Shown in pieces: positions 1 through 5,323 of a stretch of 5,323 nucleotides of DNA; positions within the stretch are counted from its first letter, which is position 1, and every line of letters begins with the position of its first letter. This DNA comes from a bacterium (GTDB lineage: Bacteria; Krumholzibacteriota; Krumholzibacteriia; Krumholzibacteriales; WJIX01), in NCBI GenBank assembly GCA_021160845.1, contig JAGHBT010000309.1, forward strand, positions 1 to 5,323, read 5' to 3'. A model generated the notes under the pieces. That model was not told the DNA's origin and did not search any database. It worked only from the letters and a program-made list of their open reading frames with translations. A program made the position numbers and the translations under genes.

Positions 1-75
1 GATTTATAGATCAAACTGTGAAATTTAGTATTTCCTCCTTTCAAATTCGGATTTAACAAAACACATTCTTTTATC

Positions 76-89
76 TCCCCCGCCGGGGA
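76..89. repeat. Short GC-rich hairpin, first copy
   Basis: TCCCC (76-80) can pair with GGGGA (85-89) around a 4-base loop, in an otherwise AT-rich surround. The core CCGCCGG (80-86) is repeated exactly at 142-148 in the second element. It is probably a small dispersed intergenic element or a transcript-end hairpin; function unknown. Confidence 0.4.
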
Positions 90-135
90 CATTTCCTGAC
101 TTAATTAGGGGATCGAATCAAGCTCGTTAAAAAGT

Positions 136-165
136 CTTCCTCCGCCGGCGGGGGCGGAATAGAAG
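136..165. repeat. GC-rich hairpin, second copy (possible terminator)
   Basis: TCCGCC (141-146) pairs perfectly with GGCGGA (153-158) around a 6-base loop. After a small internal loop the stem can extend with CTTC (136-139) and GAAG (162-165). An alternative pairing is the perfect 10-bp palindrome CCGCCGGCGG at 142-151. A run of six T follows at 177-182, but it starts 11 bases after the stem, too far for a canonical intrinsic terminator. It could end transcription of a gene to the left of the window, or be a dispersed repeat related to the element at 76-89. Confidence 0.4.
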
Positions 166-418
166 GTCAGCGATGGTTTTTTCTCAACTAACTTGGGGGT
201 TGAATTAACCATTTTTTGCCCTTTCGTTACCCTTTATATACTCAAGTACTATTCCAACCAGACAAAACACACCATTTTTCATCCGATTATTCTCTGCCAA
301 GTGTTTCAATATATCCCACATCTAATTGTTGCATAAGAAGTTACCAAATAGTAAATATTTATGTTTTTTCCTTGATTTACGCTTCTCTTCCCCATAAATA
401 CCACTAGCAGACAATCCA

Positions 419-456
419 AAAAGTGTAACAGCTGTTACAACTCCTGTTACACTTTT
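419..456. repeat. GTGTAACA palindrome cluster 1
   Basis: AAAAGTGTAACAG (419-431) is the exact inverted complement of CTGTTACACTTTT (444-456), a perfect 13-bp inverted repeat with a 12-base spacer. The left arm also forms a perfect 16-bp palindrome, TGTAACAGCTGTTACA (424-439), with a third half-site inside the spacer. So there are three half-sites in 38 bases, and two pairings exclude each other. The pattern looks more like a multi-site operator for a dimeric DNA-binding protein than a terminator. The protein that binds it is unknown. Confidence 0.75.
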
Positions 457-504
457 GCCTTTAGATTAACTTGTAATTTATTGTATTTTAGAAGAATACA
501 AAGT

Positions 505-546
505 AGTGTAACAAACTGTTACACTTTTTACCTATTGTTACACTTT
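505..546. repeat. GTGTAACA palindrome cluster 2
   Basis: AGTGTAACA (505-513) and TGTTACACT (517-525) form a perfect 9-bp inverted repeat with a 3-base spacer. A further direct half-site, TGTTACACTTT (536-546), lies 19 bases after the matching half-site at 517-527. As in cluster 1, there is an inverted pair followed by one extra TGTTACAC half-site in the same orientation, but the spacings differ. The shared plan suggests duplication or repeated recruitment of one binding site rather than chance. Confidence 0.75.
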
Positions 547-602
547 AATAAAAGGATTTTCTACTGTTTTTGGAAATGCCTGCTGGGGCTATTTCTGATC
601 CT

Positions 603-749
603 TCAGCTCACGGAAATGTTAAACTTTTTTAAATATCTGTATAGCGTCATTCTTGAAATCTGCAGCTCCCTCGCCGCTGCTGCCTTGTTCCCATTATACT
701 CCCCCACTCTCCTGTTAAAGACGCCCAAAGCCGGAGAACTCCTGGACAT
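603..749 (-). pseudogene. C-terminal Fis-type HTH of a sigma-54 (NtrC-family) activator, remnant or mini-protein
   Basis: A 48-residue minus-strand frame, too short for usual ORF cut-offs, carries ARELQISRMTLYRYLKKF at residues 26-43, preceded by YNGNKAA. This is the typical C-terminal helix-turn-helix (HTH_8/Fis type) of NtrC-family enhancer-binding proteins, and the frame stops five residues later (NISVS), where such proteins usually end. The sigma-54 ATPase domain (GAFTGA, Walker motifs) and receiver domain are absent: in-frame stops TGA and TAG occur upstream at 774-779. The ATG at 749 has no clear Shine-Dalgarno, so a truncated gene is the likeliest reading. A stand-alone Fis-like DNA-binding peptide remains possible because the HTH itself is undamaged. 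Its 3' side faces the GTGTAACA clusters about 60 bases away. HTH identity is fairly sure; functional status is not. Confidence 0.6.
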
Positions 750-773
750 CTGAATAATTATTTGATATATAAT
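743..773 (+). promoter_or_regulatory. Possible promoter of the djlA-like gene
   Basis: A perfect TATAAT (768-773) lies 38 bases before the djlA-like start. A -35-like TGGACA (743-748, one mismatch to TTGACA) lies upstream, but the 19-bp spacing is longer than optimal. It overlaps the first codons of the minus-strand HTH frame. Predicted by eye only. Confidence 0.35.
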
Positions 774-799
774 CTATCAGCCTTTTAAAACTAAGATGT

Positions 800-804
800 A
801 GGAG
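800..804 (+). promoter_or_regulatory. Ribosome binding site of the djlA-like gene
   Basis: AGGAG at 800-804 with 7 bases to the ATG at 812 is well placed and supports that start codon. Confidence 0.75.
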
Positions 805-811
805 AATAAGG

Positions 812-1558
812 ATGAGCTGGTATGGAAAACTTACATTCGGATCGCTCGGTCTCTTTATCGGGGGACCCCTTGGAGCAATCGCGGGAGCCGCCCTGGGTCA
901 TCACCTCGTTGATAAAAGGATAAATATGGCTGGCCGGCCCCCAGTTTTCCAACGAGTAGAACAAGCCAAGGCTGCTTTTTTTGTCAGTATGTTCTCTATA
1001 TTGGGACGCCTTGCAAAGGCGGATGGGGTTATAACCAGAGATGAGATTGCTGTGGTGGAAAATTTTATTAGCAATATGAACATCTCCGATAAGGAGGGAA
1101 AATTTGCCAGACAGATTTTCAATGAAGCCAAAAATTCCCGATATTCAATCGATGATTTCGCGATGCAGCTTTACGACATCAACAGGCAGAACCCCACCAT
1201 TCTGCTTTCCTTTATGGATGTACTTTTCCAGCTAGCAGCTGCAGACGGCATATTCCACCCGGCGGAGGAAGCGGCCCTCAACAGAATAAAAAATATATTT
1301 AAAATCGATGACACGCAGTTTGAAAATTTGAAGGCCCGTTATTTTGAGGATGTGGAGAAATACTACAAAACTCTGGGCTGCACCGCAACCAGCTCTGATA
1401 AAGAAATCAAAACAAGGTATAGAAAACTTGTGAAGGATTTCCACCCCGACACAATCATTTCCAAGGGGCTTCCGGAAGAGTTTACCGACTTCGCAACGAA
1501 GCGCTTTGAGGAAATACAAAAGGCATACGAAGAGATAAAAAAGGAACGGGGCTTTTAA
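812..1558 (+). CDS. djlA: DjlA-like membrane-anchored J-domain co-chaperone with TerB domain
   Basis: 248 residues. The N-terminus (about 9-33) is a glycine/alanine-rich hydrophobic segment (GLFIGGPLGAIAGAALG), like the single membrane anchor of DjlA. Residues about 53-175 form a TerB-like helical domain with two matching signatures, AKADGVITRDE (68-78) and LAAADGIFHPAEE (141-153). Residues about 182-246 form a C-terminal J domain with the HPD motif at 211-213, which in this family stimulates the ATPase of DnaK. The tail after HPD (KGLPEEF...EIQKAYEEIKK) closely follows the layout of E. coli DjlA, which has 271 residues, so length is near normal. The expected place is the inner membrane with the J domain in the cytoplasm, helping DnaK at the membrane, with a role in envelope stress signalling known for the E. 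coli protein. The ATG is backed by AGGAG 7 bases upstream. The gene stands alone on its strand and converges on the next gene. Family assignment is confident; client proteins are unknown. Confidence 0.9.
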   Translation: MSWYGKLTFGSLGLFIGGPLGAIAGAALGHHLVDKRINMAGRPPVFQRVEQAKAAFFVSMFSILGRLAKADGVITRDEIAVVENFISNMNISDKEGKFARQIFNEAKNSRYSIDDFAMQLYDINRQNPTILLSFMDVLFQLAAADGIFHPAEEAALNRIKNIFKIDDTQFENLKARYFEDVEKYYKTLGCTATSSDKEIKTRYRKLVKDFHPDTIISKGLPEEFTDFATKRFEEIQKAYEEIKKERGF

Positions 1559-1562
1559 CCGC

Positions 1563-3497
1563 TCACCTCAAAAGAACCATCCGCTTTGTAAGTATCTTCT
1601 TGCCAGCTTTAATGCGGTAGAAATAAACTCCTGAGGAAACCATCTCCGAGCGCTCGTTGAACCCATTCCAGATAACAGAGTAGAGTCCTGCTTTTTTCTC
1701 TTCATCAACAAGGCAGACGATTCTCCTACCTTTTATATCGTATATAGTAAGGGATACATGGGTTCTTTCATCAACAGAGTAACCTATCTGTGTGGAAGGA
1801 TTAAAGGGATTCGGATAGTTCTGATAAAGGAGAACCGGCACCCTTCCGAGCGATACGGGTTCTGTAACAAAAAGTATTTCTCTGGTATTTTCTTCGATTA
1901 TATCCACACGGTACTGAAATATTGCTCCGGGATCACATTCCCTGTCCATATAGCTAAACATCAGCCCTCTTCTTATAACTTCTGAGTTATCAAGCTCCCT
2001 AAAGCTTCCTTCGCCTTCCGCTCTTCTAAGAACAATAAACCGCGTGTTTTGGTTACACTCCGAAAGCTCCCAATTCACCGACACCCCTTCTTCAACCCTG
2101 CAGGCTGATGAACTGCAAAGTACAGCGGCAAGTGGAAATCCGTTTTCGTCAAGTTTCATCGAGTATATATCAAGATCAGTACCCCTCGCGTCTTCCCAGG
2201 TAATCACGGAGCAATCATCAGCGCTGGAAATCATAACGGGATTCTGTTGAATACCCACCGTGGTACTTACCGATTTTCCAGCCACATCCCATAATATATT
2301 TCCATCTGAATCAATCCTCTGAGCCAATATATCAGGATCGCTGCCACTCTCATCACACCAGGATATTACTGCTCCTCCGTCACTTCTGGAAACGATAGAG
2401 GGAGACCACTGATCGCCTTCAGCCGTTTTTATAACAATACCGCCGGAACTCCAGAGTATGCTTCCGGATGTATCCACCTTCTGAACGTATATGTCGTAAT
2501 CACCATTTCTGTAATCGCTCCATACGGCAATAATTCCACTAGAATCGGGCATCGCAATTGACACTTCCTTCGAATCTCCGGGTTCCACGCAAACCCCGTT
2601 CCCACCCAAAGACCAAAGCGTTTGACCATCGGAATCTATTCTCTGAATATATGTATCGTAATCGCCACCGCGATTATCATCCCACGCGACAACAACTCCC
2701 CCTTTAAAAGGAAGAACGCTCGGAATCGTATTGCCGGCCGTAGAATCACAAACAACCGTTCTGCCGCCTGGCCACAGGGTATCCCCCGCGGAACTCAAAC
2801 AATTAGCAAATATTCCTTGATTATAACCTTCGTCAGCTTTCCATACAACGAGAGCCCCATTTGATCCATTAGCTACAAGCTGAACATCCCCCTGCCAACC
2901 GGGATCATTACAAACGCAAACACCATTTACAGGCCATAGAACATTTCCGTCAGAATCTATCCTTTGAGCGAATATATCCATATCCCCATCTCGTTCGTCA
3001 TTCCAGGCAACGATATACCCGTTTCCGCCATCGGAAATTATAACAGGGTCTATCTGGTTATTGACTTCAGAAACAATGGTTATTCCCTCGATACCCCACA
3101 TTTTATTCCCAGATGAGTCAAATCTCTGAGCATTTATATCATAGTCATTTATATCCCCGAGAAACCACACCAGAATAACTCCACCCACGCCGTCTGAAAT
3201 CATATCGGTTACACTGTGGTCCACCGAAGCAGTACTTAGAAGCACTCCATCAAAATTCCATAATTTATTTCCGTGTCCATCAACCCTCTGAATATATACG
3301 CCGGTTGGGGGATATCCCCTGAAATCACGCCAGCTGACGAAAAAACCACCATTCATATCAGCAAGTTCTACCGGAGAACTTTGAATGCCTACTACAGTAC
3401 AAACAGGCAACCCACCTTCGGGCCAGTCCGCGTACAACGTCGAGAATGGTATAATCATTTGTAATATAATAACATATAGAATACCTAACGCTTTCAT
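1563..3497 (-). CDS. Exported eight-repeat protein with type IX secretion (Por/FlgD-like) C-terminal sorting domain
   Basis: 644 residues. A signal peptide spans residues 1-23 (hydrophobic core LGILYVIILQMIIPF, likely cut after TLYA). Residues 27-457 are eight tandem repeats of 54 residues (the fifth has 53), each with a GG..V.W.D.R core and ending in a QRIDSDGN.LW-like motif. A repeat-built beta fold, possibly propeller-like, is likely. Residues about 458-552 look like an Ig/Fn3-type domain. Residues 557-644 match the Por/FlgD-like sorting domain: YQNYPNPFNPST (558-569), IYDIKGRRI (585-593), G.Y...W.G (604-612), SSGVYFYRI (621-629), and a final KRMVLLR. In the type IX system this domain guides the protein through the outer membrane and is usually removed as the protein is attached to the surface or released. 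The ATG has AGGA (3507-3510) 9 bases upstream. It lies 99 bp downstream of the dipeptidase gene on the same strand. No catalytic motif was seen; an adhesive or binding role is only a guess. Confidence 0.85.
   Translation of the reverse strand: MKALGILYVIILQMIIPFSTLYADWPEGGLPVCTVVGIQSSPVELADMNGGFFVSWRDFRGYPPTGVYIQRVDGHGNKLWNFDGVLLSTASVDHSVTDMISDGVGGVILVWFLGDINDYDINAQRFDSSGNKMWGIEGITIVSEVNNQIDPVIISDGGNGYIVAWNDERDGDMDIFAQRIDSDGNVLWPVNGVCVCNDPGWQGDVQLVANGSNGALVVWKADEGYNQGIFANCLSSAGDTLWPGGRTVVCDSTAGNTIPSVLPFKGGVVVAWDDNRGGDYDTYIQRIDSDGQTLWSLGGNGVCVEPGDSKEVSIAMPDSSGIIAVWSDYRNGDYDIYVQKVDTSGSILWSSGGIVIKTAEGDQWSPSIVSRSDGGAVISWCDESGSDPDILAQRIDSDGNILWDVAGKSVSTTVGIQQNPVMISSADDCSVITWEDARGTDLDIYSMKLDENGFPLAAVLCSSSACRVEEGVSVNWELSECNQNTRFIVLRRAEGEGSFRELDNSEVIRRGLMFSYMDRECDPGAIFQYRVDIIEENTREILFVTEPVSLGRVPVLLYQNYPNPFNPSTQIGYSVDERTHVSLTIYDIKGRRIVCLVDEEKKAGLYSVIWNGFNERSEMVSSGVYFYRIKAGKKILTKRMVLLR
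2127..3419 (-). repeat. Eight tandem ~162-bp coding repeats
   Basis: This is the repeat region of the exported protein. The QR(I/V)D..G..LW motif, or its degenerate version, begins at residues 70, 124, 178, 232, 285, 339, 393 and 447: intervals of 54, 54, 54, 53, 54, 54 and 54 residues. The array starts just after the signal peptide. Repeats 3, 5 and 7 are closest, all with QRIDSDG. Repeat 4 (NCLSSAGDTLW) and repeat 8 (MKLDENGFPLA) are the most diverged. Similarity is also visible in the DNA, for example around 2304, 2629 and 2948. Confidence 0.85.
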
Positions 3498-3534
3498 AAG
3501 TACTCATCCTGGGTTAAAGACACAAGCTATCTCT

Positions 3535-3561
3535 ATTAAAAAACAGCAAACTTGATGCCAA
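3535..3561 (-). promoter_or_regulatory. Weak candidate promoter for the repeat protein
   Basis: On the minus strand, a TTGGCA (3556-3561, one mismatch to TTGACA) is followed by TTTAAT (3535-3540, one mismatch to TATAAT) with only 15 bp between them, which is short. No convincing terminator hairpin was seen in the 99-bp gap (3498-3596), so read-through from the dipeptidase gene is equally possible. Confidence 0.2.
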
Positions 3562-3596
3562 TACCGGTTTTACGGGAATTTAATAAACCAAGGGGA

Positions 3597-5240
3597 TCAA
3601 TAAGGCATCTGCGTTTCAACAGAATCTTTATCCCAGCTTTCCAGTTTGAACTGCTCCGATCTCTGTTTTAACACATCTCTGAGCCAACTTTCCGGATACC
3701 CTGTTTCCATTGGCCTTCCCTCTTTGGTTTGCGTGTATCCGTCATTATATTTGCAAATCAGGTATTTCCCAAGTTCCTTCCAACGTTCTACCACCATCGC
3801 CGCGTGAGTCCCGGAATAATCTGTAAGATAGCTGGCCATAAGGCCGGCGTCTTCTTTGAAGAGTTCCTTCGCCGTCATATCAACTGCCGCTTGAAGAGAA
3901 ATAAGCCTTCCCTCTAACTCTTTTTGTACAGCCTGAATATCCTCCCGCATCGGTGAATATCTAAGATTTGAAAAATTAGCGACAAAATTGAAAACCCACC
4001 ACGCCGAATCCGTGGAAAATTTATTCATACTTCCCCTGGCATAATATTCAGGAACATCGGTTATACCGCAGTATAGGGGAACATAACATGTATAGTAACT
4101 ATCATCCACTCCATACCACAGAACTCCTCCAACCGGATCGGGGAGCCAGGAGCGAGACTGTGAGACATAAGAAAACCCGGTTTGCTGAGTGGAAATCGGT
4201 CTTTCCCAAGTGTAATCAACGCCGTCGATATTCCAAGTGATAGGTCTCCACCTGTTGGGTGTGCCAAATGGTCCGGCATCGACCCCTTTTGTCATATCAT
4301 ACTCGGTTCCTTCATAGTGGTCTCTCATGATACCAATAACATCCTTGAGGCTTAGCTTCTTGTCGGGTTTTATCCATAGGGGATAAGGCTTTGCCCCTTT
4401 TATGCCGCGGTGATAATCCGCAGACCATCCCTTCGAAGGAGCACACCTTCGAAAAATACTCCAAACTCGGGTCGCAGTATAACGAAGCTTCTGGGGTGTA
4501 ACCGGGCAATAAGCCTTGCTGAAATTGAAGGGCTCTTCCGACTCCGGATCGTAGTAACCCTTCTTGACCGCAAAGTCTATCACATTATCTGAATATAGAC
4601 AATTTTCAGGAGCATCCAGGGGAAATTCTCCTATGCGTGACTTATTAGCGTGAGCACAGATATACCCATCCGGTATCCTCCGAGCTACCCAGACAGCGCC
4701 TTCGCCACCCGGGCCGGTTCCTATTATTTCCATAAGCCAAGCTTCATGCATATCCCCTATTGAAAACGATTCTCCCGTGCTCGCGTACCCATATTCCTTA
4801 ACAAGCTCGGCAATAACTCCGATAGCTTCTCTGGCGTTTTTCGCCCTTTGAAGAGTTATACTCATAAGTTGCCAGTATTGAAGTAAAGCATCCCCGTTTC
4901 GCAGTTCTTCTCTGCCGGTAAAAGTAGTTTCACCAATAACAAGCTGATGCTCATTCATAAGGTTGGTAAAGGCGTATGTGTGCGGAACCTGTTTGATTCT
5001 GCCTCTGATATTCCCGTGCCAGTCCTTTATCTCGATGAATTCATCCTGCTCATAATCAGCGGCCGGGATATGCCTCAAATGAGGAAGAAATTCTCCGTCA
5101 CACGTATATGTAACCATAACCGAACCGTCCGTTGACGCTGCACTCGTTACTATCATATTGGTACACGCGCTACCGTACCCTGGAAAAACCATAACAATCG
5201 TAAAAACCAGAAACACTAAAAAAGATATCCTTTTTATCAT
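3597..5240 (-). CDS. Secreted C69-family (PepD-like) dipeptidase
   Basis: 547 residues. Residues 1-25 are a signal peptide (MIKR followed by a long hydrophobic stretch, ending GYGSA) and C26 begins CTNMIV. In peptidase family C69 (Ntn-hydrolase fold) a cysteine at the mature N-terminus is the nucleophile that cleaves dipeptides, so signal cleavage here would expose it. Further family features are the D-G-S segment near 38-40, GETTF (103-107), EYGYASTGESFSIGD (149-163), EAWLMEI (166-172) and the HANKSRIGEF block (197-206). The next part (about 245-420) continues the C69 core, including TATRVWSIFRR (255-265), DAGPFGTPNRW (321-331) and the CYVPLYCGITDVPEYY block (385-400). The tail from about 430 is helical and charged. 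It probably acts in the periplasm or outside the cell on short peptides. It has no type IX sorting domain. The ATG at 5240 has AAGGA 4 bases upstream. Substrate range cannot be told. Confidence 0.88.
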   Translation of the reverse strand: MIKRISFLVFLVFTIVMVFPGYGSACTNMIVTSAASTDGSVMVTYTCDGEFLPHLRHIPAADYEQDEFIEIKDWHGNIRGRIKQVPHTYAFTNLMNEHQLVIGETTFTGREELRNGDALLQYWQLMSITLQRAKNAREAIGVIAELVKEYGYASTGESFSIGDMHEAWLMEIIGTGPGGEGAVWVARRIPDGYICAHANKSRIGEFPLDAPENCLYSDNVIDFAVKKGYYDPESEEPFNFSKAYCPVTPQKLRYTATRVWSIFRRCAPSKGWSADYHRGIKGAKPYPLWIKPDKKLSLKDVIGIMRDHYEGTEYDMTKGVDAGPFGTPNRWRPITWNIDGVDYTWERPISTQQTGFSYVSQSRSWLPDPVGGVLWYGVDDSYYTCYVPLYCGITDVPEYYARGSMNKFSTDSAWWVFNFVANFSNLRYSPMREDIQAVQKELEGRLISLQAAVDMTAKELFKEDAGLMASYLTDYSGTHAAMVVERWKELGKYLICKYNDGYTQTKEGRPMETGYPESWLRDVLKQRSEQFKLESWDKDSVETQMPY

Positions 5241-5244
5241 TTTT

Positions 5245-5249
5245 TCCTT
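5245..5249 (-). promoter_or_regulatory. Ribosome binding site of the C69 dipeptidase
   Basis: Minus-strand AAGGA (5249 to 5245) lies 4 bases before the ATG at 5240. This spacing is short but usable. It supports the start that includes the complete signal peptide. Confidence 0.55.
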
Positions 5250-5257
5250 TCAATATT

Positions 5258-5283
5258 TTGCCATGGCAATCGCCAGTAATATA
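5258..5283 (-). promoter_or_regulatory. Leader of the dipeptidase gene: -10-like box and palindrome
   Basis: On the minus strand, TATATT (5278-5283, one mismatch to TATAAT) is followed by a perfect 12-bp palindrome, TTGCCATGGCAA (5258-5269), just before the ribosome binding site. If the -10 is real, the palindrome falls at the transcription start and could be an operator. No good -35 box was seen at 16-18 bp, so the promoter call is weak; the palindrome itself is certain. Confidence 0.3.
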
Positions 5284-5323
5284 CTCAGCGCTTTACATCC
5301 GCTCGAGGCAAACTTGTATGAAC

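Larger units (their letters stand above)
1..602. other. AT-rich non-coding region with palindromic elements
   Basis: No gene is convincing here. Most frames are short, low in complexity and lack ribosome binding sites. A plus-strand frame of 63 codons at 216-407 has no Shine-Dalgarno and no recognisable family. The region holds two GC-rich palindromic elements in its first 165 bases and two clusters of GTGTAACA inverted repeats at 419-546, each listed separately. The left edge may lie beyond the end of a neighbouring gene, but no partial coding sequence can be supported. Confidence 0.6.

Noticed and set aside
30..42. Minus-strand AAAGGAGG, a strong Shine-Dalgarno-like sequence
   Set aside because: No ATG, GTG or TTG lies at a proper distance downstream before the window edge; the nearest TTG is about 19 bases away.
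216..407. Plus-strand frame of 63 codons
   Set aside because: No Shine-Dalgarno, no recognisable domain, and a composition like translated AT-rich non-coding DNA.
419..546. Possible CRISPR array
   Set aside because: Repeat units are short palindromic half-sites with 0-19 bp spacing. There are no 25-40 bp repeats, regular unique spacers or cas genes.
481..753. Plus-strand frame of 90 codons
   Set aside because: It starts with TTG inside repeat-flanking sequence without a ribosome binding site, runs through cluster 2, and lies opposite the minus-strand HTH frame, whose protein match explains the open stretch better.
901..1519. Minus-strand frames opposite the djlA-like gene
   Set aside because: They are shadows of a gene whose own frame shows a membrane anchor, TerB and J domains.
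1758..3464. Several 60-80 codon frames within the repeat-protein gene
   Set aside because: All overlap a coding frame with signal peptide, regular repeats and sorting domain; some recur only because the DNA repeats.
3498..3596. Intrinsic terminator between the two minus-strand genes
   Set aside because: Only a 3-bp GCA/TGC pairing precedes the minus-strand T run, too weak to call.

Overview
The window looks like a stretch of chromosome from an uncultured Gram-negative bacterium of the FCB superphylum or a neighbouring candidate phylum (the Latescibacterota, Zixibacteria, Krumholzibacteriota or Cloacimonadota kind). The main pointer is the secreted protein at 1563-3497, whose C-terminus has the type IX secretion (Por) / FlgD-like sorting domain with the hallmark YQNYPNPFNPST motif. 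Base composition is moderate in the genes and AT-rich between them. The phylum cannot be fixed from this sequence alone.

Layout. Positions 1-811 are largely non-coding. They hold two GC-rich palindromic elements (76-89 and 136-165) and two clusters of a GTGTAACA/TGTTACAC inverted repeat (419-456 and 505-546). They also hold a short minus-strand frame (603-749) that reads as the C-terminal Fis-type helix-turn-helix of an NtrC-family sigma-54 activator, without its ATPase and receiver domains. Then comes a plus-strand djlA-like gene (812-1558): membrane anchor, TerB domain and C-terminal J domain. It converges, with only 4 bp between stop codons, on a minus-strand gene for a 644-residue exported protein. 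That protein has eight tandem repeats of about 54 residues, an Ig/Fn3-like linker and the sorting domain (1563-3497). Upstream of it on the same strand, after a 99-bp gap, is a C69-family (PepD-like) N-terminal-nucleophile dipeptidase with a signal peptide (3597-5240). The last 83 bp are its 5' leader.

How the parts relate. The dipeptidase and the repeat protein are both exported, lie in the same direction and may share a transcript, which would suggest extracytoplasmic peptide use plus a surface-displayed protein; this is inference. The DjlA-like co-chaperone is independent. The most unusual part is the 419-749 block, where a stand-alone or decayed Fis-type HTH lies next to clustered palindromes that look like operators. 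No CRISPR array, tRNA, rRNA or complete mobile element was seen.
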